Below are positions 35,478 through 44,325 of a stretch of DNA of 64,000 bases, one piece after another. The stretch covers positions 1 through 64,000 of the forward strand of contig CAIKXA010000071.1 in assembly GCA_903831295.1 (NCBI GenBank). Reading direction: 5' to 3'. Position numbers and translations under genes: made by a program. The DNA comes from an uncultured bacterium (GTDB lineage Bacteria; Planctomycetota; Phycisphaerae; Phycisphaerales; SM1A02). Each line of letters begins with the position of its first letter. Within the stretch, counting starts at the first letter, position 1. The notes below the pieces were generated by a model. That model saw nothing but the letters and a program-made list of their open reading frames with translations, made no database searches and was not told the origin of the DNA.

Positions 35478-37505
35478 TCACTCGTCAAAACTCGGCGGAT
35501 CAATTCCCTCGCCCTCGTCAATTTCAGGGATCACGCCTTCGGGCAACGCCTTCAGAAACGCGCGGCCGTAATTCTTTTTTGCGATGCGAGAATCCAACAC
35601 AACCACGCGCCCTGAATCTTGGCTCGAGCGAATCAAGCGCCCAAAACCCTGTCGAAACCGCAGAATTGCGCGAGGAAGTTGATCGTCGCGAAATGAATCG
35701 CCGCCCTCGCTAGACAACTTTTCACCGCGCGCCTTGGTGAGCGGCTTGTCTGGACTTTCAAATGGAAGCCGCGTGATGATCACGTTGCGCAAACCATCGC
35801 CGCGCACATCAACGCCCTGCCAAAAACTACTGACTCCAAAGAGAACGCTGCGTGAATCTTCTTTGAATCGATCCAGCATGATGTTTCGCGGCATGCCGCG
35901 GTTCTGCACGAAGAACGGATGCCCGTCGCGCGCGAGATCAGATTCAACCACGCGCGCCACGCGCTCCATGGTCGCCAAACTTGTGAACAACACAAACGCA
36001 CCGCCATCAGTCTCACGCACATGTCGCAAAATTCGATTGGCCAGCGCGGCCTCAAAATTTTGATCGGTTGGATCGGGCATCGTGGCGTCAATGATAAATT
36101 TCACTTGGCGAGCAAGATCAAACGGACTTCCAAGTTGCACGGTCTTGGCGTCATCGCAACCTAGGCGCCGCGACGCAAGCGAGAAGTCGTTCAAGCTGGT
36201 CGCCAGCGTGGCGCTAGTGAGTACCACGGAAATGTTCTTTGAGAACAGTTGCTCGCGCAACAGCGGCGACACATCCACCGCGGCCGCTTGAAGCGACACC
36301 GCCGCGCGCGCGCTGCGTTTATTTTTCCGTCCGCCTTCAATCCAGTACACGCAACCAGGAATATTTTGCGCCACCAATGATTGACTGGCCAGCGCGAACG
36401 CATCCGCGCGTTCGGCGAACGCATTCAGTTCAAATTGATCTGCTTCCTCAGCGGATTCCCGCAAAAAACGCAGCATTCCTGCCAAGTTTTTCATGGGCTC
36501 GCTCAACGAATCCACCACCGCGTTTGCGCCAATCACCCGCTGCTCGCCCGCGGACTCTGGATCGGACGATCCATTTTTTGACAAGTGCCAAAGATCGTTG
36601 AACAACCCCTCCGCGGCTTGCTCGCATAACTCCACGCAACGCACCGCCTGCTCGATGCGCTCCAAGCCAGCCTTGGCCAAACGCAACTGTGGCAAGTAGC
36701 CCTTGCCGCTGTTGGAAACCAGCGTGCGTAGAAAATGTTTCACGCCGCTCTCGGATAAACGCGACCCAAAATTTTCGCTCGCCACGGTTTCTATTTCATG
36801 CGCCTCATCCAAGATCACATGCGTGTAGTCGGGAAGAAACCCGCGCCCACGCGAGCGCATTGCCAAGTCACTGAAGAACAACGCGTGATTGCAAACCAAA
36901 ATATCCGCGTTCTCCATGCGCCGTCGCGCCGACTGATAGAAACACTTGTCATATGTTGGACAACGTTTGCCCATGCAATTGTGAGTGTCGCTTTGCACTT
37001 GCTCCCAAATTGTTTCTGGCCGAAGCACTGGCAGCGACGACAACGTTCCGTCACGCGTTTCTATGGCCCAGTCCTCCACGGCGTGCAATAGATGGCGCTC
37101 TTCCTCGTCGGGAAAGAGTCGCTCCTGGCGCTCGCTTGCCAAACGCAAGCGCCGCAAACTGACGTAATTTCCGCGTCCTTTGGCTAAGACCGCGCTGAAC
37201 TCGTGGCTGGAAGCGGCGCGCAACAACGGCAAATCTTTTTCAATCAACTGCTCCTGCAAACTGATGGTGTTGGTTGAAATGATCACGCGCTCCTTGGCTT
37301 CCACCGCGCGAGCGATGGCAGGAATGAGATACGCGAAACTTTTTCCAACGCCTGTTCCCGCCTCCACCAAAAGCCGTCCGCGCTTGGCCAGCGTCTCCTC
37401 CACCAATTTGGCCATCTCCACTTGCTGGGGACGCATTTCAAAACCAACCAAGCGCCGCGCCAGCGGGCCATCCTCACACAACATGGATTCAGCGTGCAAT
37501 GTCAT
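35478..37505 (-). CDS. dinG: DinG-family ATP-dependent DNA helicase
   Basis: This 675-residue superfamily 2 helicase is of the XPD/DinG type. Walker A is EAGTGVGKSF (residues ~48-57), motif II is LDEAHEIE (~232-239), and helicase motifs such as QGVDVRGDGLRNVIITRLPF and RFRQGFGRLIRSSQDSG lie in the C-terminal half. DinG unwinds DNA and R-loops and normally carries a 4Fe-4S cluster. Three Cys match ligands 2-4 (Cys177, Cys182, Cys188, the same spacing as in E. coli DinG), but the first ligand is Ser116 in GRGNYVSLRRL. It is last in the unit mrdA-rodA-rsmG-dinG, 9 bases after rsmG. Confidence 0.92.
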   Translation of the reverse strand: MTLHAESMLCEDGPLARRLVGFEMRPQQVEMAKLVEETLAKRGRLLVEAGTGVGKSFAYLIPAIARAVEAKERVIISTNTISLQEQLIEKDLPLLRAASSHEFSAVLAKGRGNYVSLRRLRLASERQERLFPDEEERHLLHAVEDWAIETRDGTLSSLPVLRPETIWEQVQSDTHNCMGKRCPTYDKCFYQSARRRMENADILVCNHALFFSDLAMRSRGRGFLPDYTHVILDEAHEIETVASENFGSRLSESGVKHFLRTLVSNSGKGYLPQLRLAKAGLERIEQAVRCVELCEQAAEGLFNDLWHLSKNGSSDPESAGEQRVIGANAVVDSLSEPMKNLAGMLRFLRESAEEADQFELNAFAERADAFALASQSLVAQNIPGCVYWIEGGRKNKRSARAAVSLQAAAVDVSPLLREQLFSKNISVVLTSATLATSLNDFSLASRRLGCDDAKTVQLGSPFDLARQVKFIIDATMPDPTDQNFEAALANRILRHVRETDGGAFVLFTSLATMERVARVVESDLARDGHPFFVQNRGMPRNIMLDRFKEDSRSVLFGVSSFWQGVDVRGDGLRNVIITRLPFESPDKPLTKARGEKLSSEGGDSFRDDQLPRAILRFRQGFGRLIRSSQDSGRVVVLDSRIAKKNYGRAFLKALPEGVIPEIDEGEGIDPPSFDE

Positions 37506-37514
37506 TGAAAAGTT

Positions 37515-38267
37515 CTAGTCTTGTTGCGAATCGGAGTCATTGGGTGCCACAATTCCAAGCGGCTTGCGTGAAGGCAGACCTTGATCGCGCGGATACAACC
37601 GCGAAGTCTTGGCCACTTTCACAACCGCCACAATCGTTCCCGTTGGAGTGCGGGTGGTTGTGTCTACCTTAGCGTGCAATAATTCAAGGGCTCTTTGCGC
37701 CGCCTCTATTTCTTGCGGCGCACGCTCGCCTTTGATGGCAAGCAACACGCCATCCACTTTCAAAAGAGGAACCGCCAGTTCAATGATCGACGCCAATTGA
37801 CCAACCGCGCGACAAGTGACCGCGTCTAGGGCCTCGCGCTCCGGGCTACGGAACGCGGAAGCGTCCTCTATGCGCGCCTGCATAACCGACACATTTGACA
37901 AGCCAAGCAACTCAATGGCCTCTGACAGAAATCGAGCCTTTTTTCCTGTGCTTTCGATCAAAGTGAAGGACACATTGGGCATGGCGATGGCGAGTGGAAT
38001 GCCCGGCAAGCCGCCGCCCGAACCAATGTCGGCAACATTCTTGGCGTCTAGAGCCGCAAGAAATGGCAGCAGCGAAAGACTGTCCGCGATGTGCTTCACC
38101 CACGCCTCGGCAGGATCCTTGATGGCGGTCAAATTAAATTGCTGATTCACCAAGAGCAAGTGGGACAAGAATGTCGCCAACTTGTCCTCGTCGCCGTGAT
38201 CCAATTCGATCGATTGCGATTTCAACATCTCATAAAAAAGTGGCGGCGGAGCAGAGACCCTATTCAA
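37515..38267 (-). CDS. rsmG: 16S rRNA (guanine-527-N7) methyltransferase
   Basis: This 250-residue class I SAM methyltransferase methylates G527 of 16S rRNA. The glycine loop VADIGSGGGLPGIPLAI (about residues 87-103) and the N-terminal QFNLTAIKDPAEAWVKHIAD segment are the RsmG signatures. The start is TTG at 38267: the perfect ribosome site TAGGAGGTG lies just upstream, and TTGA overlaps the rodA stop codon, so the two genes are translationally coupled. About 20 C-terminal residues are Asp/Ser/Gln-rich. Confidence 0.95.
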   Translation of the reverse strand: MNRVSAPPPLFYEMLKSQSIELDHGDEDKLATFLSHLLLVNQQFNLTAIKDPAEAWVKHIADSLSLLPFLAALDAKNVADIGSGGGLPGIPLAIAMPNVSFTLIESTGKKARFLSEAIELLGLSNVSVMQARIEDASAFRSPEREALDAVTCRAVGQLASIIELAVPLLKVDGVLLAIKGERAPQEIEAAQRALELLHAKVDTTTRTPTGTIVAVVKVAKTSRLYPRDQGLPSRKPLGIVAPNDSDSQQD

Positions 38268-39451
38268 CGAACACCTCCTAGGCTTTCCAAGTTGCGTGGT
38301 TTACGAAGTCCAAGTCCAAAAATAATTCCGGTGGCAAGCCAACCTGACACCATGCTTGAGCCACCGTAACTCACAAATGGCAGAGTGATGCCGGTCACCG
38401 GCAAAACGCCAAGCGTCATTCCAGTGTTGATGGCGATTTGCGTGAACACGATTGCGGCGATTCCTGTGGCGATGAGCCGCGAGAACGGGTCGCGGGTGGA
38501 GAGCGCGCAAATCACCGCGCCGCCGGCGTACAGAAGTCCCAAGCTCCAAGTCCCAAGGCCGCCAACAAATCCCCATCGACAACAAATCACGGCGAAGATC
38601 ATGTCGTTGTGCTCCTCGGGCAAATGATTGTTGCGCACCAAAGCCTCGGCGTGATCGCGATCGTTGCCCCAAACTCCACCGGCGCCAACCAACGTCATGG
38701 CGCGGTCCGCCTGAAATCCAATATCACGCGCATAGCGATCATCGCCGCGAAACTGGGCAAATAGCGCGTCAACACGCTCGCGTTGATGCGGCCGCAAAAT
38801 TGGATACGTGATAGGCGCGATCACCAAGACGCTCAGGATAAGCGTGGCGATATGTTTTTTTCTTGCGCCCGCAACCAGAAGCATGGCGAGCACTGGTGGA
38901 ATAAACAACATGGCCGTTCCTAGATCGGGCTCTATAAGTATGAGCAAAATGAGCGGCGCCGCGATAAAAAATGGAGCGAAAAATCCGCGCCAACGTGCGA
39001 TCGTTGGAGGCCGGCGCAGCCAACGCGCCAGCACCAACACCAACGCAAGTTTGGCGATCTCGCTTGGTTGAAATTCAAACACGCCCAAATTAATCCAACG
39101 ACGCGCGCCGTTCTTTGGCCGCACCAACCAATCCGGCGTTCCTGGAATCAACACAAATACCAACAAGATAATTGAGATAACGTAAAGAGCCCACGCGCTT
39201 CGACTGAGCAACTTGTGGTCAGGCAAGCATGCCGCCGCGGCGGCGACCATGCCAAGCAACGCGTACACAATTTGCCGCTTGGCCAAGCTGGGCTCGGTGA
39301 TCGAAATGATGTAACTGCCAACTAAACTTAATCCCACCGCCGCCACCACCATGATCCAACCCGGATTGAACCCAGCAAGTCCACCTGGACCAACCGCGCG
39401 ACCGCCGGTGTAACCAAGTGGTGGGGAAACCGCGCTCATGCTGCTGCTCAA
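38264..39451 (-). CDS. rodA: Peptidoglycan glycosyltransferase RodA
   Basis: This 395-residue protein has about 10 membrane helices and belongs to the SEDS family (RodA/FtsW/SpoVE). Family blocks include DWLVRPKNGARRWINLGVFE then FQPSEIAKLALVL, and LIEPDLGTAMLF. NHLPEEHNDMIFAVICCRWG is the characteristic external loop with the catalytic Asp region. With its partner PBP2 it polymerises glycan strands for cell elongation. It overlaps mrdA by 4 bases (ATGA) and rsmG by 4 bases. The pairing mrdA-rodA is the classic elongasome order. Confidence 0.96.
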   Translation of the reverse strand: MSSSMSAVSPPLGYTGGRAVGPGGLAGFNPGWIMVVAAVGLSLVGSYIISITEPSLAKRQIVYALLGMVAAAAACLPDHKLLSRSAWALYVISIILLVFVLIPGTPDWLVRPKNGARRWINLGVFEFQPSEIAKLALVLVLARWLRRPPTIARWRGFFAPFFIAAPLILLILIEPDLGTAMLFIPPVLAMLLVAGARKKHIATLILSVLVIAPITYPILRPHQRERVDALFAQFRGDDRYARDIGFQADRAMTLVGAGGVWGNDRDHAEALVRNNHLPEEHNDMIFAVICCRWGFVGGLGTWSLGLLYAGGAVICALSTRDPFSRLIATGIAAIVFTQIAINTGMTLGVLPVTGITLPFVSYGGSSMVSGWLATGIIFGLGLRKPRNLESLGGVR

Positions 39452-41829
39452 CCTTCGCTCGCTTCTGGTTCGGGTGGTTGCGGATCCGAGGAGGGAGAAA
39501 ATATATCAAAATCGCTATTTTTATCAGGGTTTTTTGAGTTGAATGTTTCCTGCAAATATCCCTCGTCTAGCAACGCCTGCACAATTTGCTTGGCGATCGG
39601 ACCCGCCGCCTTGCCTCCACTGCCACCGCGATCAACAAGCACCGCGATAGCGTACTTTGGCTTCTCGCCTTTTTCTCCTGCAAGACCCACGAACCAAGCG
39701 TGGTCAATTCCCTTCAACGAACGATCAGACTTCCCATCGCCATTGTCGTCCAGTGGAAGTGGCGGCGCTTGGGCAGTTCCAGTTTTTCCGCGCACAGTGA
39801 TGCCGGGAATTGAAATAATTGGTTCTTGCGTGCCATCACCATATTTAATGTGGTGACCGGTTCCATGCTTCTCCTGCACGGATTGCCGCAATCCTTCAAG
39901 CGCGCGGCGACACGCTTCGGCGGGCATATCTATCGTGCCCGTTCTACGATCGGGTGGCAACGCTGCAACATCGCTGATGATTCGAGCGTCACGAATTTCA
40001 CCGCCGCGCGCGAGCGTTGCAAACGCATTTGCGGCTTGCAATGGCGTCCATGCGATCGGCCCTTGACCGATGCCCATGATGATGGGTGTGAACAAGTCGT
40101 GTCGCGATTCAATATTTAAAAGTTGCTCCTCATTTGGAATCATGCCGATGCTTTCGCCACCCGGCAAGCGCTGCGACGCGGGCAGCGGTCCTTGCAAACC
40201 GGTTCCCAATGTCATGCCAACGCCCAAACTTCGATAGCAATCCACAAGCGATCGCAAGCCATATTTGTGCGCCACTGTGTAGAAGAAAATGTTGCAAGAA
40301 CGGCTGATTGCGTCCTCAACAGAGAGTGGTCCACCCGTCTGTTCAGTATGGTTGGTCATGCCATATTGCGGTCGGTAAATCCAACAACGCGCGCGATCCG
40401 TGTACTCGGAAAAATAATGTCCCTTGCATTCCACCGCGCCGGCGAGCGGAAATTTTCCAGCGCCGACCGCGCACACATACACCAATGGTTTCACAACCGA
40501 GCCTGGTGGATACACGCCCTCGGTGGCGCGATTCACGCCAGGCTGCAATCGAAAAACATCGCTTGGTGACATCCCCTGCGCGTCGGCCAAGGTGGGCCAA
40601 CTTCCAAGCGCCAAGACGTCGCCACTTTCCACTTCAACAATCACCGCCGCGCTTGCCAATGGCGTTCCAAGCGGCAATCCACCCTCGCCACCATGATGCC
40701 ACTCTTGAACCCTGGTCAAACCAAACTCTGGATTTAAAATCGCCTGCACGCGCGCCTGCAATTCAATGTCAATGGTCAACTTTAATTTTTTCCCATCCAC
40801 GCGCTCCACTCGTTCACTCTCTCCGCTATCAAGGCGCAATTGAAGTTGACCACGCTTGCCACGCAACCAATCTTCATACACGGCTTCAAGTCCGCGCCCT
40901 CCAACAAGATCCGGACCAGGTCGATATCCGCCGGGATCAATTGTTCCATCACTCCTGACAAACGGACGCCGCGCCAAGTCCTCGGCCCAGGTCTCCTCAC
41001 GAATTGTTCCCAGCACGTGGTCAAAAACTCCACGCACATGAATGTTGGTATCACCAGCATTTTGTAGTGGTTTTGGGAGGGTTTTTCTGCTCAAGCGAAC
41101 ATCCGCGGATTCCCAAGGCCGAACTCGTCGCGACGCGTCGATGACTTCGATCGAATCTGGAAACTCGTCGGCCACTTTGCGCATGGCGGACGCCGACTCA
41201 TCTGAAACATCACGCGCCACAACGTGCGAAGTTTTTTGCTCGCGAATTGGCTCCGCGTGAAATGAGTCGCCTGGATCATGTCCCAACTTCGCGGCGAGTG
41301 CTTCGCGTTGTTTGCTCCATATTCCCTCGGCGCGCTTTTGCACTTGCGCGCGGATGGTCTCCATTTGCTCGTCGATTTGGGCGCGCGAAATCTTGCAGTG
41401 GAACGCGACTTGTTCAAGCAGTTCGTTGCGCGCTTCTTCCTCGCGCAACAGGCACAACTCCACGGTTGAATCACGCGCCTCGCGCGAAAGACGGCCCCAC
41501 ATGGAACGCCCGTACAGTTTTCGAGCCGTACGTTTGGCGCGATCCCGAACCCACGATCCATCGATCACTGAATAATCAAGCGCGACATCCCACGCCGGAA
41601 TATCTTTGGCGATCACTCGTCCAAGACGATCCACAATGTCACCGCGCACCGTGGAAAGCCAAACAGTTCGATCCAACCGTTGCTCGGCTTCTTGACGCAA
41701 CTCCACGCCATCAACCACGGTCAATTGCCACAAGCGCGCGGCCAAACCAGTTGTGGCCAATAGCGCCAACGCTCCCAAGAAAATCAATCTCTTGCGGGCT
41801 CTTGCGGTGGGACGATCATGCGACGACAT
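39448..41829 (-). CDS. mrdA: Penicillin-binding protein 2, transpeptidase for elongation
   Basis: This 793-residue class B penicillin-binding protein crosslinks peptidoglycan, with RodA as glycosyltransferase partner. An N-terminal membrane helix (IFLGALALLATTGLAARLW) is followed by a pedestal domain. The transpeptidase domain has SVVK (in YPPGSVVKPL), SCN (in SRSCNIFFYTVAH) and KTG (in VRGKTGTAQAP). E. coli PBP2 has about 630 residues; most of the excess is a charged helical region at about residues 80-240. The last 40 residues are acidic and Pro-rich. It opens the unit mrdA-rodA-rsmG-dinG. Confidence 0.95.
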   Translation of the reverse strand: MSSHDRPTARARKRLIFLGALALLATTGLAARLWQLTVVDGVELRQEAEQRLDRTVWLSTVRGDIVDRLGRVIAKDIPAWDVALDYSVIDGSWVRDRAKRTARKLYGRSMWGRLSREARDSTVELCLLREEEARNELLEQVAFHCKISRAQIDEQMETIRAQVQKRAEGIWSKQREALAAKLGHDPGDSFHAEPIREQKTSHVVARDVSDESASAMRKVADEFPDSIEVIDASRRVRPWESADVRLSRKTLPKPLQNAGDTNIHVRGVFDHVLGTIREETWAEDLARRPFVRSDGTIDPGGYRPGPDLVGGRGLEAVYEDWLRGKRGQLQLRLDSGESERVERVDGKKLKLTIDIELQARVQAILNPEFGLTRVQEWHHGGEGGLPLGTPLASAAVIVEVESGDVLALGSWPTLADAQGMSPSDVFRLQPGVNRATEGVYPPGSVVKPLVYVCAVGAGKFPLAGAVECKGHYFSEYTDRARCWIYRPQYGMTNHTEQTGGPLSVEDAISRSCNIFFYTVAHKYGLRSLVDCYRSLGVGMTLGTGLQGPLPASQRLPGGESIGMIPNEEQLLNIESRHDLFTPIIMGIGQGPIAWTPLQAANAFATLARGGEIRDARIISDVAALPPDRRTGTIDMPAEACRRALEGLRQSVQEKHGTGHHIKYGDGTQEPIISIPGITVRGKTGTAQAPPLPLDDNGDGKSDRSLKGIDHAWFVGLAGEKGEKPKYAIAVLVDRGGSGGKAAGPIAKQIVQALLDEGYLQETFNSKNPDKNSDFDIFSPSSDPQPPEPEASEG

Positions 41830-41913
41830 CGCCCAAGCGTAACGCCTCGGCGACAGGATTCGCCGCTACTATGTTCCCCCCGCTCGTGAAATTTTAAACA
41901 CAGGAGTTGCGAT

Positions 41914-43002
41914 ATGGAATGCGGCATCGTTGGATTACCAAATGTTGGCAAGAGCACGCTCTTCAACGCCCTCACCGCGGCCGGAATTGAGGCCGCCAAC
42001 TATCCCTTCTGCACCATCGAGCCGAATGTGGGTGTGGTCAATGTGCCCGATGATCGCCTTCCCATCATCGCCAAGAAAATCCAAAGCGAGAAAATCATTC
42101 CGGCTTCTGTACGCATTGTTGATATCGCCGGCTTGGTGCGCGGCGCCAGCGAGGGCCAAGGACTGGGCAACAAATTTCTGAGCCACATTCGCGAGGTCGA
42201 CGCCATTCTGCACGTGGTGCGTTGCTTTGAGGACCCGGATGTGATGCACGTGGACGGCAAGCCCGATCCGATCCGCGACATTGAAACGATCGACACCGAA
42301 TTGGCGTTGGCGGATTTGGGCGTTGTGGAATCCAGCTTGGAGCGTTTGCGCCGTACCGCCCGCGGTGGCGACAAGGACGCGATCGCGCGCGTGGCTTATT
42401 TGGAAAAAGCTTTCATTTTGCTGGCCAAAGGCGATCCGTTGCGCGGTGGTGATTTCACCGCCGAAGAGCGCACACTGGGACGCGGACTGGGCTTGATTAC
42501 CGCGAAGCCCGTGTTATATGTGGCCAATGTTGACGAGAACGATTTGAATGGCGAGTGCGACATGGTGAAGCGCGTTCTTGCGCGCGCCAAAGTTGAGGGC
42601 GGGCAAGTGATTTGCGTTTGCGCCAAAATTGAAAGCGAACTTTCAGAGCTACCCGACGCCGACCGTGCGGAAATGTTGGCGAGCCTTGGCATGCATCAAC
42701 CCGCGCTTGCCACTGTGGCGCGCGCCGCATACGACTTGCTGGGTTTGCAAAGTTATTTCACCGCTGGCCCCAAGGAAATTCGCGCGTGGACCATTCACCG
42801 CGGCTTCACCGCTCCGCAAAGCGCCGGCGTGATCCACACCGACTTTGAGAAGGGCTTCATCCGCGCCGAGTGCTACTTGGTGAAGGACTTGGAGCAATTT
42901 GGAACAGAGAAGGCAATTCGCGACGCGGGCAAGATGCGCAGCGAGGGACGCAACTACGTCATGCAAGATGGAGACGTGGTGCACTTTCTGTTCAATGTGT
43001 GA
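41914..43002 (+). CDS. ychF: Redox-responsive ATPase YchF
   Basis: This 362-residue Obg-family P-loop protein has G1 [12 protein letters not shown] (residues 7-18). The NKxD base-specificity motif is replaced by NVDE (in [11 protein letters not shown]), as in YchF, which prefers ATP over GTP. A helical coiled-coil insertion lies in the middle, and a TGS-like domain at the C-terminus (ending [14 protein letters not shown]) fits. YchF binds ribosomes and affects oxidative stress responses in other bacteria. AGGAG precedes the ATG. It is a single gene between divergent mrdA and convergent mraY. Confidence 0.97.
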   Translation: MECGIVGLPNVGKSTLFNALTAAGIEAANYPFCTIEPNVGVVNVPDDRLPIIAKKIQSEKIIPASVRIVDIAGLVRGASEGQGLGNKFLSHIREVDAILHVVRCFEDPDVMHVDGKPDPIRDIETIDTELALADLGVVESSLERLRRTARGGDKDAIARVAYLEKAFILLAKGDPLRGGDFTAEERTLGRGLGLITAKPVLYVANVDENDLNGECDMVKRVLARAKVEGGQVICVCAKIESELSELPDADRAEMLASLGMHQPALATVARAAYDLLGLQSYFTAGPKEIRAWTIHRGFTAPQSAGVIHTDFEKGFIRAECYLVKDLEQFGTEKAIRDAGKMRSEGRNYVMQDGDVVHFLFNV

Positions 43003-43023
43003 TCGCCTGAATATTTTGAATTG

Positions 43024-43041
43024 ACCGCTTGGCGGTTTTTT
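43024..43041 (+). terminator. Short intrinsic terminator after ychF
   Basis: ACCGC (43024-43028) pairs with GCGGT (43032-43036) around a TTG loop, followed by a run of T. The stem is only 5 bp, so termination may be partial. Confidence 0.6.
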
Positions 43042-43095
43042 ATCGCCAGCCCGCGCGCCTAGGTCAACGTGAATTCGCCCAATTTCACCGCGCTT

Positions 43096-44298
43096 TCAGC
43101 GCAATTTCAGCATGGCCAACGCCGCGATTCCCAGCAACAAAGCGATCAACCAAAATCGCACAACGGTTTGTGATTCATTCCAACCCTGCAATTGGAAATG
43201 GTGATGAATCGGCGCGCAGCGAAATATGCGCCGACCCTTGCCCGTGAGTTTGTTGGTGATCTTGAACCATCCAACTTGGGCCACAACACTGCCCGCCTCC
43301 ATTAAAAACACTCCGCCCACCAGCGGCAACAAAAGTTCCTGTCGAATGGCCACCAAAATAGTTGCCAGCAATCCTCCAAGCGCCAGGCTTCCTGTGTCGC
43401 CCATGAACACCGCGGCGGGTTGACAATTGAACCACAGAAATCCCATGCACGCTCCCGCCATCGCTCCCACGATCACCAAAAGTTCCTTGGCCTCGGGCAC
43501 ATGCGGAACCATCAAGAAAAAACTGGCGCGCGGACTCACGGCGATCGCCACCAACACCGCCGTGACAATACTTGCGATCAGAACCGTTCCCGTCGCAAGT
43601 CCGTCCATGCCATCGGTGAGATTGACTGCGTTGCTCATAAGACCGATCCAAAATGCCGCCAGCACCACAAACCACGCCAGTGAAAGAACAATCACATTTG
43701 AAGACACATTGGGCGGCTGCACAATCACCTCCGCGATTGGCGTTGGCGGATAGGTGCGCTGAAACGGCAAATTCAACACGGTGGCGTCGATCTGTTGCGC
43801 GCCTTTATAAAGAAAATATCCCGCGATCACGCCAATACCGAGCGTGAAAAGTAGTTTCTCCCACATGAACAAGCCTTCACGCGTTCCGAGTTTGCGAAAC
43901 CGCGCGGTGAGTTTAAGCCAATCATCAAAGAAACCAACGCCCGCCAACCAAATCAGCACGCACATGCAAACTTGCGCGTAGCGGCTGTGAATCCAATCGG
44001 ACAATAATAATGTGCTGACCAAGATCGCGGCCACGATCAAGATGCCTCCCATGGTGGGAGTATTGGCCTTGGATTTCATCAACTCATTGAGCGTTTGGTT
44101 GTAGAACTCGGGCGAGTCGCCCACTTTTTTGCGGTGCAGCCAACGAATCACTTTCGGACCGGCAAATACGGTGATGGCGAATGACAACGCCGTGGCCAGC
44201 AGCGCGCGAAACTCCAACTGGTACATCAATTGCACAAGCGCTGAGAGTCCATGCTCGTCAAGCCAATTCTGACAAAGGTCGACAAGATTAAAAAACAT
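43096..44298 (-). CDS. mraY: Phospho-N-acetylmuramoyl-pentapeptide-transferase
   Basis: Transfers phospho-MurNAc-pentapeptide to undecaprenyl phosphate, making lipid I at the inner membrane. This 400-residue protein has about 10 helices. Hallmarks are the acidic pair in GFFDDWLKLT, NLTDGMDGLATG (nucleophile Asp and Asn), GDTGSLALGG, and the His-rich PIHHHFQLQGW near the C-terminus. It is the last gene of the minus-strand unit def-fmt-queA-murE-murF-mraY. Confidence 0.97.
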   Translation of the reverse strand: MFFNLVDLCQNWLDEHGLSALVQLMYQLEFRALLATALSFAITVFAGPKVIRWLHRKKVGDSPEFYNQTLNELMKSKANTPTMGGILIVAAILVSTLLLSDWIHSRYAQVCMCVLIWLAGVGFFDDWLKLTARFRKLGTREGLFMWEKLLFTLGIGVIAGYFLYKGAQQIDATVLNLPFQRTYPPTPIAEVIVQPPNVSSNVIVLSLAWFVVLAAFWIGLMSNAVNLTDGMDGLATGTVLIASIVTAVLVAIAVSPRASFFLMVPHVPEAKELLVIVGAMAGACMGFLWFNCQPAAVFMGDTGSLALGGLLATILVAIRQELLLPLVGGVFLMEAGSVVAQVGWFKITNKLTGKGRRIFRCAPIHHHFQLQGWNESQTVVRFWLIALLLGIAALAMLKLR

Positions 44299-44325
44299 GA
44301 GATGAATTCTTCATCGGTCGATTGG

